NCBI GenBank assembly: GCA_030620215.1
Contig: JAUXFE010000044.1
Coordinates: 1 to 5,898 of the forward strand
From: Candidatus Peregrinibacteria bacterium
GTDB taxonomy: Bacteria > Patescibacteria > Gracilibacteria > UM-FILTER-43-11
DNA: 5,898 bases
Direction of reading: 5' to 3'
Positions 1 to 5,781 of this stretch are shown here, piece by piece. Made by a program: the position numbers and the translations under genes. The notes under the pieces were generated by a model. The model was given only the letters and a program-made list of their open reading frames with translations, did no database searches and was not told where the DNA came from. How positions within the stretch are numbered: the stretch's first letter is position 1; every line of letters starts with the position of its first letter.

Positions 1-66
1 AAAAGAAAGAAAAAATACGACAACTACTACACCTTATTTTTATCACTAAATGGTCTTGACAGAGGG
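1..66 (+). other. Upstream part of the beta-barrel-like gene, in a shifted frame
   Basis: The frame starting at base 1 is open from the window edge and reads KKKYDNYY, then TLFLSLNG, then LDRG, before the GGGG run at 64-67. The alternating strand YYTLFLSLNG resembles the segment just before the conserved part of the downstream gene. Removing one G from 64-67 joins this frame to the 50-1030 frame as LDRG-SILVSYSTLQ. No signal peptide or start codon is visible, so the true start lies left of the window. Read this as the preceding part of the same gene. The alternative is a genuine short overlap with an unrelated gene's end, since the unshifted frame stops at 115-117. Confidence 0.55.
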
Positions 67-1030
67 GTCTATTTTAGTATCATATTCAACGCTGCAAAAT
101 GACACGGATGATATAATTCGTAAAAGAATGGTGCGGTATTTAAAACTTGGTCTGATGCAATACATTGTTCATACATCATTATCCGAGAATATTTCCATTA
201 AATATAATCAACCCGGTGAAGATAAAAAGCTTATTGACAATTGGGACTATTGGGTATTTCGAACAAGTTTAAACAGCTATTTAAATGGACAGAAATTATA
301 CAATTTCTATTATCTTAATTTTAATCAGCGGGCAGACCGTATTACGGATGACTGGAAAATGCGTTTAAGATTAAGCCTAAATTATGGGGAGGACCATTTT
401 AAAATTGAAGATGAAACCATTTCTAGCTATTCCAGCTCCCATATATTTTCAGCTTTACTTGTTAAAAGTATTTCAAAGCACTGGTCAATCGGTATTAACA
501 GCAGGGTTTACTCTTCCACTTATCTCAATATGAAAAGAGCCGTAAAAGCTTATCCAGCCATCGAGTATAATATTTTTCCCTATTCTGAATCAACCCGCAC
601 CGAGTTGCGCTTTTTATATGAAATCGGGTACGGATTTTTTCAGTATGATGAAGAAACAATTTATAATAAATGGGAAGAAGGTTTGTTTGAGGAATCGCTC
701 GAAATTGCCCTTAAATTAAAGAAACCTTGGGGTACCATAGAATCCAGCCTGACCGGGTCGCACTATTTTTTTGATTTTAAGAAAAACAATTTAGATATGT
801 ATGCCGAATTATCCCTGCACTTATTTAAAGGATTTTTTTTAGAATTAAGAGGTAATTATTCCATGATTCACAACCAGCTTAGCTTACAGAAAAGCGCGGT
901 AAGTCAGGAAGAAGTAATCCTACAGCAGCGGCAGTTGGAAACACAATACAGTTATTGGGCATCCATAGGAATCAATTACACTTTTGGTTCCATCTACAAT
1001 AATATTGTGAATCCAAGATTTGGAAATTAA
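50..1030 (+). CDS. Conserved beta-strand-rich, probable outer-membrane protein, C-terminal part (5' end frameshifted)
   Basis: The sequence has alternating polar and hydrophobic/aromatic stretches typical of an outer-membrane beta barrel, for example WDYWVFRTSLNSYLNG, WKMRLRLSLNYG, HWSIGINSRVYSS and YWASIGINYTFG. It contains the block PAIEYNIFPYSESTRTELRF and ends in FGSIYNNIVNPRFGN. I recall both from uncharacterised conserved proteins of Bacteroidetes and related phyla; this is memory, not a search. Function is unknown. The ATG at 50 is probably not the real start: an in-frame TAA lies directly before it (47-49), no SD sequence precedes it, no signal peptide follows, and the frame from base 1 carries a plausible upstream extension. 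Deleting one G at 64-67 gives at least 342 continuous codons within the window. It is either a sequencing artefact or a disrupted gene. No terminator hairpin is evident after the TAA at 1028-1030. Confidence 0.7.
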   Translation: MVLTEGSILVSYSTLQNDTDDIIRKRMVRYLKLGLMQYIVHTSLSENISIKYNQPGEDKKLIDNWDYWVFRTSLNSYLNGQKLYNFYYLNFNQRADRITDDWKMRLRLSLNYGEDHFKIEDETISSYSSSHIFSALLVKSISKHWSIGINSRVYSSTYLNMKRAVKAYPAIEYNIFPYSESTRTELRFLYEIGYGFFQYDEETIYNKWEEGLFEESLEIALKLKKPWGTIESSLTGSHYFFDFKKNNLDMYAELSLHLFKGFFLELRGNYSMIHNQLSLQKSAVSQEEVILQQRQLETQYSYWASIGINYTFGSIYNNIVNPRFGN

Positions 1031-1058
1031 AAGCAGGATAGATGAATTGATCTTGTTC

Positions 1059-1142
1059 GATAATATACCAATCTGCCGTTAATTTGCCGCGCCCCGAAAT
1101 CAGGATCATCGCTAACGCTGCGAAAAGCGGGATTTTGCCGGC
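1059..1142 (-). pseudogene. Possible remnant of a DoxX-like membrane protein C-terminus
   Basis: The gap between the first two genes holds a GC-richer island in AT-rich surroundings. Read on the minus strand it encodes a hydrophobic stretch, IPLFAALAMILIS, followed by GRGKLTADW. A last transmembrane helix followed by G.GK.S.D is what I recall for the C-terminus of DoxX-family proteins. The frame is bounded on its 5' side by a stop (minus-strand TAA at 1143-1145) and no start or upstream domain is present, so at most about 28 residues of a former gene survive. The same bases also form an imperfect inverted repeat (GCCG 1086-1089 with CGGC 1139-1142; CGAAATC 1095-1101 with GATTTTG 1131-1137), so an unexplained repeat is the alternative. 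This is a tentative call. Confidence 0.25.
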
Positions 1143-1176
1143 TTAACAAAAAAATATTTCAGTATGTATTATAAAT

Positions 1177-1183
1177 GAAAGGA
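1177..1183 (+). promoter_or_regulatory. Ribosome binding site that decides the start of the first flavodoxin-like gene
   Basis: GAAAGGA lies 6 bases before the ATG at 1190. The upstream in-frame ATG at 1175 overlaps this site and has only AT-rich sequence before it. The protein therefore most likely begins MKVTILNGNPK, which places the flavodoxin beta1 strand at the N-terminus as expected. Confidence 0.75.
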
Positions 1184-1189
1184 TATTTC

Positions 1190-1741
1190 ATGAAAGTAAC
1201 TATCCTCAACGGAAACCCAAAAAGTGAAGAAATTGTATTTGATAATTATCTGAATGAATTAACAAATTACATCCAGCAGAAAAATCATCATGCCGTAGTC
1301 TTTACATTAAGAGACATGAATATTATACCGTGTATTGGTTGTTTTGATTGTTTGGTCAAAACCCCGGGACTGTGCGTCTCGAATGACGAAGCGTCTGAAA
1401 TTCTGCAAAATTATATTAACTCTGATTTTGTAATATTCGCATCACCGGTTCTAATGGGATTTACCAGCGCATTGCTAAAAAAAGCTCAGGAAAAACTTCT
1501 TCCTTTGGGCCATCCTTACTTTAGATTTCTAAATGGTGAAACTCGTCATATTAAAAGATACGAGAAGTATCCCTCTATTGGACTTTTATTAGATAAAAAT
1601 AAAGAGACCGATAATGAAGATATTAATATAATATCTGATATCTACAAGCGGGACGCTATTAATTTATATACATCACTTTGTTTTGTTAAATATTTAAGTG
1701 ATCCAGTAAAGGAGTTAGAAAATGAAATTAGCCGTATTTAA
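1190..1741 (+). CDS. Flavodoxin-fold NAD(P)H-dependent oxidoreductase with a four-cysteine motif
   Basis: This 183-residue protein is flavodoxin-like, of the NADPH-dependent FMN reductase / iron-sulfur flavoprotein type. The N-terminus MKVTILNGNPKS is beta1 plus the FMN phosphate loop. Residues 48-62 carry C48-IG-C51-FD-C54 and then C62, followed by ND at 65-66; this resembles the compact C..C..C...G.C..DD motif of iron-sulfur flavoproteins, where the cysteines bind a cluster. The stretch FASPVLMGFTSALLKKAQEK matches the second FMN-contacting loop (SPVYMG..SA.LK..). Expected role: a cytoplasmic FMN protein passing electrons between NAD(P)H or another donor and an unknown acceptor. Cluster binding is inferred from spacing only. 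The start is chosen at 1190 (SD at 1177-1183) rather than 1175. The 3' end overlaps the next gene by 20 bases, so the two are probably translationally coupled. Confidence 0.85.
   Translation: MKVTILNGNPKSEEIVFDNYLNELTNYIQQKNHHAVVFTLRDMNIIPCIGCFDCLVKTPGLCVSNDEASEILQNYINSDFVIFASPVLMGFTSALLKKAQEKLLPLGHPYFRFLNGETRHIKRYEKYPSIGLLLDKNKETDNEDINIISDIYKRDAINLYTSLCFVKYLSDPVKELENEISRI
1708..1714 (+). promoter_or_regulatory. Internal ribosome binding site for the second flavodoxin-like gene
   Basis: AAAGGAG lies 7 bases before the ATG at 1722, inside the 3' end of the preceding gene. It is a near-ideal SD site and supports independent or coupled initiation of the overlapping gene. Confidence 0.8.
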
Positions 1742-2447
1742 TGGTTCCCCTCGGGGGAAAGATAGCAATACTAAAGTTCTTCTTACCCAATTTCTAAATG
1801 GTTTTATGTCAACCGATGGGAACTCCTATGAGCTATCCTATCTAATTCACTCTAAAGAACATAGCAGAGATATAGAATTTTTCCGTGGAGCAGACCTTGC
1901 AATAATAGCTTTTCCACTATATTTCGATTCAATGCCGGCAAATGTCAAAGCATTTATGGAAGCGCTTGAACCGCTAAGTCACAGATCAGAAAATCCTGCA
2001 ATTGGATTCATCGTTCAATCCGGCTTTCCCGAACCCGGACATTCCTGGTATGTCGAGCGGTATCTTCAAAAATTTGCTGAGCGTATGTGCTGTGAATATA
2101 AAGGCACTGTCATTCGCGGCGCCTTTGAAGCAATAAGAATACCTCCTCTATTAAATAAAATGCTTCATAAATTTATTATCGCTATTGGCAAAGCTGTAAA
2201 TAAAGGCGGTATGGGTGGGATTTCCGACGTAAAAAGACTTAATGAAAAATTTTACAAATTAGGCGTAACATTTGGGGAAACCGGCGTGTTAGATAAAGAC
2301 ATTATCTATCAATTGGCCCAACCTGAAAAACTTTCAAAAGTTGATTTTTGGTTATACAAATCGATTGGAGAAAGTTTCTACTGGAATAATCTGCTCAAAA
2401 AGAATAATGCTTATAATAATCGATTCGACAGGCCGTATGCCCATTAG
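1722..2447 (+). CDS. Flavodoxin-fold NAD(P)H-dependent FMN oxidoreductase
   Basis: This 241-residue protein starts MKLAVFNGSPRGKDSNT, the beta1 strand and phosphate-binding loop of FMN_red/flavodoxin-like NAD(P)H oxidoreductases. ADLAIIAFPLYFDSMPANVK near residues 57-76 is the second FMN loop (P.Y.D..P...K.F.E), and AIGFIVQSGFPEPGH is the third core strand with its loop. Unlike its neighbour it has no cysteine cluster motif. The C-terminal part, with FYWNNLLKKNNAYNNRFDRPY, resembles the tail of larger members of this family, in which W...L..N.A...R...PY is recurrent. It probably acts as a cytoplasmic FMN-dependent reductase; the substrate is unknown. The gene overlaps the preceding one by 20 bases and has its own SD, so the two form a tight pair and may be partners or diverged duplicates. 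No terminator hairpin follows. Confidence 0.85.
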   Translation: MKLAVFNGSPRGKDSNTKVLLTQFLNGFMSTDGNSYELSYLIHSKEHSRDIEFFRGADLAIIAFPLYFDSMPANVKAFMEALEPLSHRSENPAIGFIVQSGFPEPGHSWYVERYLQKFAERMCCEYKGTVIRGAFEAIRIPPLLNKMLHKFIIAIGKAVNKGGMGGISDVKRLNEKFYKLGVTFGETGVLDKDIIYQLAQPEKLSKVDFWLYKSIGESFYWNNLLKKNNAYNNRFDRPYAH

Positions 2448-2504
2448 ATATTTTTAATTATGTATTGGTTTAACGGAAAGAAGTCTAACATAGTTGTTCT
2501 AAAT

Positions 2505-2509
2505 AGGAG
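2505..2509 (+). promoter_or_regulatory. Ribosome binding site of the secreted PNPOx-like gene
   Basis: AGGAG lies 7 bases before the ATG at 2517. It fixes the start so that the predicted signal peptide is complete. Confidence 0.75.
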
Positions 2510-2516
2510 ATAATCT

Positions 2517-3065
2517 ATGTTAATCAAATCTAAAAAAATCGTGTATTGTATTTTCGCCTCAGTACTTTTATTTTTTTCATCTTCACTAACAGCTCAAGAC
2601 AAACAGTATCAATTAAAACAAAAAATGTCTCGTGATAGTTTATTGACAATAGCCAGAATAATTATTGATTCCGCACGAAGCCGCACATTCATTACAGTTG
2701 ATGAAAATGGAAAACCCCAGGCCAGAACAATGTATGTATTCCCGCCTGAAGAGAATATGGTTGTTTGGCTTGGCACAAGTACCGAAAGTCGCAAAGTAAA
2801 ACAGATTAAAAATAATCCTAATGTGATGGTATTTTATTATGATACGAAAGGGCGCAGTTATGTGTCACTTGCAGGTCAGGCGCGTATTGTTAATGATCCT
2901 GAAAAGAAAGCTCATTATTGGAAAAAAAGCTGGACACGATACTATCCTGATCCCGATAAAGATTACATCCTGATTGAAGTAACTCCCGAGAGATTGGAGA
3001 TTTGCAGTTATAAGTACAAATTATTTTGGGATTCAACCGGGAAACCAGCCTTCGTTGAATTTTGA
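2517..3065 (+). CDS. Exported pyridoxamine 5'-phosphate oxidase-like FMN split-barrel protein
   Basis: This 182-residue protein begins with a signal peptide: KSKK at residues 4-7, a hydrophobic core to about residue 22, and probable cleavage after LTA (24-26) before QDKQ. The mature part matches the split-barrel flavin-binding fold of the PNPOx / general stress protein 26 type: SARSRTFITVDENGKPQARTM..., VVWLGTSTESRKVKQIKNNP and VMVFYYDTKGRSYVSLAGQA, then a charged W..SW..YYPDPDKDYILIEVTPERLE segment and a C-terminal KPAFVEF. The R.M...P and T...SRK.KQI.NNP segments are the usual FMN-contacting stretches of this group. Most relatives are cytoplasmic, but signal-peptide versions occur in Bacteroidetes-like bacteria (recalled, not searched). 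Expected location is the periplasm or outside; whether it binds FMN or F420 and what it reduces are unknown. It sits 69 bases after the flavodoxin pair in the same direction, so co-transcription is possible but unproven. Confidence 0.85.
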   Translation: MLIKSKKIVYCIFASVLLFFSSSLTAQDKQYQLKQKMSRDSLLTIARIIIDSARSRTFITVDENGKPQARTMYVFPPEENMVVWLGTSTESRKVKQIKNNPNVMVFYYDTKGRSYVSLAGQARIVNDPEKKAHYWKKSWTRYYPDPDKDYILIEVTPERLEICSYKYKLFWDSTGKPAFVEF

Positions 3066-3208
3066 TAACCGAGCTCAGACAATTCAAAGAAAATGAAGGC
3101 TGGGTTGGTAAATCATTTAAAGGTTTGCAACATCAGACATAATGGATTTTTAAAATGTCAAAGGATGAAGTTGTAAAGGCATTGGACGAATTAAGTGAAA
3201 ACAATTAG
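3059..3208 (+). pseudogene. Short reading frame interrupted by one stop; possible degraded small gene
   Basis: Just after the PNPOx-like gene, one frame opens after a stop at 3056-3058. It reads ITELRQFKENEGWVGKSFKG and continues to TAA at 3140-3142. It then resumes in the same frame as WIFKMSKDEVVKALDELSE and ends at TAG 3206-3208. Both halves have protein-like composition, the second resembling an amphipathic helix. No ATG with an SD site serves either half: TTG at 3062 overlaps the preceding stop, and ATG at 3155 has no SD. It could be a small gene with a nonsense mutation, or chance openness in AT-rich DNA. I recognise no family. Confidence 0.2.
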
Positions 3209-3237
3209 AGGAGCAACACTCATAGTACCTCATATTT

Positions 3238-3243
3238 GAAAGG
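3238..3243 (+). promoter_or_regulatory. Ribosome binding site deciding the start of the FAD oxidoreductase
   Basis: GAAAGG directly abuts the ATG at 3244, leaving no spacing for it, but lies 9 bases before the ATG at 3253. The later start gives MNYDAIVIGGG, the usual N-terminus for this family. Confidence 0.65.
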
Positions 3244-3252
3244 ATGGCAACA

Positions 3253-4749
3253 ATGAATTATGATGCAATCGTCATTGGCGGTGGATTGGGCGGGCTGACA
3301 GCAGGCGCTAAATTATCTAAAGAAGGTAAAAAAGTCCTGCTCATTGAACAGCACAACATCCCCGGCGGATGTGCTACAACCTTCAAACACAAAGATCTTA
3401 AAATCGAAGTCGGCCTGCACATGATCGATGGGTTAGACGAAGGTGATCCAAAACTAAAAATATTTAAAGAACTCGGCGTCCTGGATAATTTGGAGTTTTT
3501 GCGTGTCCCTGAGTTTTACCGCTTTATTAAGCCGGAAGTTGATATGACAATTCCGGATAATTACGAACAAGCTATCGAAGTTTTGACGAAACGTTTTCCG
3601 GCGGAGGAAAAAGGGATACTTAAGTTTTTTAAGGTGATCCTTGCTCTGCGCAAAGAAGTTTTTAGAGTTCCCCGTCAAAAATGGAAAATGCTGTTATCAA
3701 TGCCCTTATTTCCTTTTTACGCACCTAATTTAATGATCCGCGAAAATACAACAGTGGGCCGGTTTTTGGACGATCTGTTTGGTGATGAAGACTTGAAATT
3801 GATACTGTTAGCCACGCTTGGTTACTATCATGACAGCCCTTATAATATGTCACTTTTATATTTTTCCATCGCGCAGGGAAGCTTCTTCAGCGGCGGCGGT
3901 TACTTTATTAAGGGCGGATCGCAAATGTTATCTGATTACCTGGCATCAATTATTGAAGATCATGATGGAAAGGTTATCTATGGGCATTTGGTCAAAGAGA
4001 TAATCATTGAAAATGGAGCTGCAAGCGGAGTGAAGTACAGCAAAAAATCCGCGACTGAAAGCGAACAGCAAACAGCTTTTGGAAAATGTATAGTCGCAAA
4101 TGCGGCGCTGCCTAATGTGATGGGAGAACTTCTTAAAGACACTCAGGCGAAAACCAAGCTGTCGAAGGCGGTTGGAAATCCTGAAATCGCCCCATCCATA
4201 CTTTCAGTCTACCTTGGTTTTAAGAAGCCGCCAAAAGATCTTGGTAACCGCAGCTACTCCACCGTATTTTATGACGGAGGCCTATCCTGTCAGCGCGAAA
4301 TAGCGGAATACAATCACACTGATTTCTCAAAACGGATATTTATCTTTGTTGACTACAGCCAGATCGATTCCGGTCTGGCGCCTGATGGTAAAAGTGTCGG
4401 AGTATTTACCGCGATGGATTATATCTCCGATTGGAATACTCTTTCCAAAGAACAGTATGAAGAGCGGAAAGAATTAGCGGCACAAACTCTGATAGGCCGG
4501 CTGGAGAAGCTCATTCCGGGCATCAAAGATGAAATAGAATATTATGAGGTAGGCACGCCAACAACAATAAGGCGCTACACGCTTAACCCGCAAGGCACCG
4601 CTTACGGCTACGCCCAACTACCGGCTCAGACAGGCAGAAAACGGGTTAAAATTAAATCACCTATCCCCAACCTGTTATTTTGCTTCAGCATGGACCGAAC
4701 CCGGCCATGGATTCACCGGGGCCATTTTAAGCGGATACTGGTGCGCTGA
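3253..4749 (+). CDS. Phytoene desaturase / carotenoid isomerase-like FAD oxidoreductase (C-terminus frameshifted)
   Basis: An FAD-dependent amine-oxidase-fold enzyme of the CrtI / CrtISO / retinol saturase group. The N-terminus has the dinucleotide fold: GGGLGGL at residues 9-15, E32 at the end of beta2, and PGGCATTF at 37-44. Further features are EVGLHMIDG, FFSGGGYFIKGGSQMLSDYLA (a CrtISO-like GG.Y..GG...L segment) and, near the end, TPTTIRRYTLNPQGTAYGYAQ. The substrate cannot be told from sequence; relatives include carotenoid desaturases, isomerases and many uncharacterised oxidoreductases, and no crtB or crtE lies nearby. The uninterrupted frame ends CFSMDRTRPW...ILVR, which is not family-like. 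Removing one T from 4678-4681 continues as ASAWTEPGHGFTGAILSGYW and on to a stop at 4766-4768, restoring the FAD-binding C-terminal motif and a length of about 504 residues. An in-frame ATG at 3244 is less likely because the SD abuts it. Confidence 0.85.
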   Translation: MNYDAIVIGGGLGGLTAGAKLSKEGKKVLLIEQHNIPGGCATTFKHKDLKIEVGLHMIDGLDEGDPKLKIFKELGVLDNLEFLRVPEFYRFIKPEVDMTIPDNYEQAIEVLTKRFPAEEKGILKFFKVILALRKEVFRVPRQKWKMLLSMPLFPFYAPNLMIRENTTVGRFLDDLFGDEDLKLILLATLGYYHDSPYNMSLLYFSIAQGSFFSGGGYFIKGGSQMLSDYLASIIEDHDGKVIYGHLVKEIIIENGAASGVKYSKKSATESEQQTAFGKCIVANAALPNVMGELLKDTQAKTKLSKAVGNPEIAPSILSVYLGFKKPPKDLGNRSYSTVFYDGGLSCQREIAEYNHTDFSKRIFIFVDYSQIDSGLAPDGKSVGVFTAMDYISDWNTLSKEQYEERKELAAQTLIGRLEKLIPGIKDEIEYYEVGTPTTIRRYTLNPQGTAYGYAQLPAQTGRKRVKIKSPIPNLLFCFSMDRTRPWIHRGHFKRILVR

Positions 4750-4768
4750 GAATATACTTCGAAAATGA
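4682..4768 (+). other. Displaced C-terminal end of the FAD oxidoreductase in another frame
   Basis: Read from base 4682 this frame gives ASAWTEPGHGF, then TGAILSGYW, then CAENILRK, and stops at TGA 4766-4768. PG.GF.GAI.SG is the conserved C-terminal FAD-contacting motif of CrtI-like enzymes. The window's main frame lacks it and instead ends in an arginine-rich, unrelated tail. The frames differ by one base at the TTTT run 4678-4681. This shows the gene was intact recently, or is intact in the real genome. Confidence 0.85.
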
Positions 4769-4816
4769 ATATTCAGAATTTACGGTTTATAAAGTTTAAC
4801 AAAGAGTGAGGTTACC

Positions 4817-5779
4817 ATGAGAGTATTAAAAGCGTCAACATTATTAGGTTTTTTATTTGTTAGTATCGCAATGTTACAGGCTAAATATCCCAATATAAAT
4901 GAAGGAAATGGTTTAATGGGACACTATTACCAAAACTATTTAGTCGATACTGCTGACGTTATTATTTTTGACGGATTAACGGAAGTATTTACTCAAATTG
5001 ATACGGTAATTGATTTTTGGGATGGGGGCAGCAATTACCGCTGGCAGCCGGTATCCGGATACGGAGATCACTATAGTGTTCAATGGAAAGGGTATATTTA
5101 TATTGAAGAAGCCGGTCAATATGGGTTTGGAACAATCTCGGATGATGGATCGCAGATATTCATAGACAGTGCTCTGATCGTTGATAATGGCGAAGAACAA
5201 TGGTATGATTGGGAAGATAATATGGGTGAAAGTGATACATCAAATACACCATTCATTCCACTGCTTTTAGATTCCGGAGTCCATGAAATTTTAATTACCT
5301 TTTATGAAGATAGATATTATGATGGCATAGAACTGTGGTGGTTCAAGCCTGGCCCGGATACATCTGATATTCCATACTATGGTAAAAATTTTAGCTCTAA
5401 TCCTCCCACCTATAATCCAAACACAACCTGGGAAATTATCCCTAAATCTGTATTATATTCTTCTCTGGATAGTGTTACTGCCATTAAATTTTCTGAGCGG
5501 CAAGAAATAATACCCGGTTCAGTAACGCTCTTTCAAAATTATCCCAATCCCTTTAATCCAACTACAACAATTGAGTATTTCATAGCAAAATCTGGTTTTG
5601 TCTCAATAAAAGTTTATAATTTGCTCGGTGAAGAAATGGAAAGATTAGAAAATAAATTCAAAGATGTTGGAAAACATAAAATTAATTTTAATGGCAATAA
5701 ATATCCTAGCGGCATCTATTTTTATGAATTAAAAACTAGTGGCCAAACAATTACGAAATCAATGTTACTTCTGCGATAA
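4817..5779 (+). CDS. Secreted PA14-domain protein with type IX secretion (type A) sorting tail
   Basis: This 320-residue protein has three parts. A signal peptide covers about residues 1-22 (hydrophobic core LLGFLFVSIAML, cleavage after LQA). A PA14-like domain spans roughly 31-178: GLMGHYYQNY at its start, YSVQWKGYIYIEEAGQYGFG, SDDGSQIFID containing the adjacent aspartates D109-D110, and HEILITFYEDRYYDGIELWW at its end. In PA14 lectins the paired aspartates hold a calcium ion that binds sugar, so glycan binding is plausible but inferred. Residues 238-320 form the type IX secretion tail: NYPNPFNPTTTIEY, VSIKVYNLLGEEM, YPSGIYFYELKT and terminal KSMLLLR. The protein is expected to cross the outer membrane and be released or anchored at the surface. 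TGAGGT-like SD sequence (TGAGG at 4807-4811) precedes the ATG. The restored upstream gene ends 48 bases before, so they may share a transcript. The attC-like hairpin begins about 10 bases after the stop. Confidence 0.85.
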   Translation: MRVLKASTLLGFLFVSIAMLQAKYPNINEGNGLMGHYYQNYLVDTADVIIFDGLTEVFTQIDTVIDFWDGGSNYRWQPVSGYGDHYSVQWKGYIYIEEAGQYGFGTISDDGSQIFIDSALIVDNGEEQWYDWEDNMGESDTSNTPFIPLLLDSGVHEILITFYEDRYYDGIELWWFKPGPDTSDIPYYGKNFSSNPPTYNPNTTWEIIPKSVLYSSLDSVTAIKFSERQEIIPGSVTLFQNYPNPFNPTTTIEYFIAKSGFVSIKVYNLLGEEMERLENKFKDVGKHKINFNGNKYPSGIYFYELKTSGQTITKSMLLLR

Positions 5780-5781
5780 AA

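Noticed and set aside
1078..1147. GTTAAT and GCTTAAC around an imperfect inverted repeat, considered as a second attC site
   Set aside because: The box order is inverted relative to attC (the GTT box is on the left and the AAC box on the right), and the inner pairing is weak and wobble-dependent.
2609..3087. Minus-strand open frames opposite the PNPOx-like gene
   Set aside because: They are antisense to a clearly recognised gene, with no SD or family features; shadow frames.
3093..3176. 27-codon ATG frame in the gap before the FAD oxidoreductase
   Set aside because: No SD site and no recognisable composition; it overlaps the more protein-like frame and is short enough to arise by chance.
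3454..4003. Short frames on both strands within the FAD oxidoreductase gene
   Set aside because: They overlap well-conserved coding sequence and encode nothing recognisable.
4702..4731. Repeated GGCCAT motifs in the FAD oxidoreductase end, similar to the arms of the hairpin at 5782-5857
   Set aside because: Only six bases are shared, and here they encode the conserved PG.GF.GAI motif; coincidence is the simplest explanation.
4750..4774. GAATAT...ATATTC as a terminator after the FAD oxidoreductase
   Set aside because: The stem is only six A/T-rich pairs with a 13-base loop and no T run, and it overlaps the restored coding end at 4768.
4976..5200. Minus-strand frame opposite the PA14 gene
   Set aside because: Antisense shadow of a recognised domain with no start signals.
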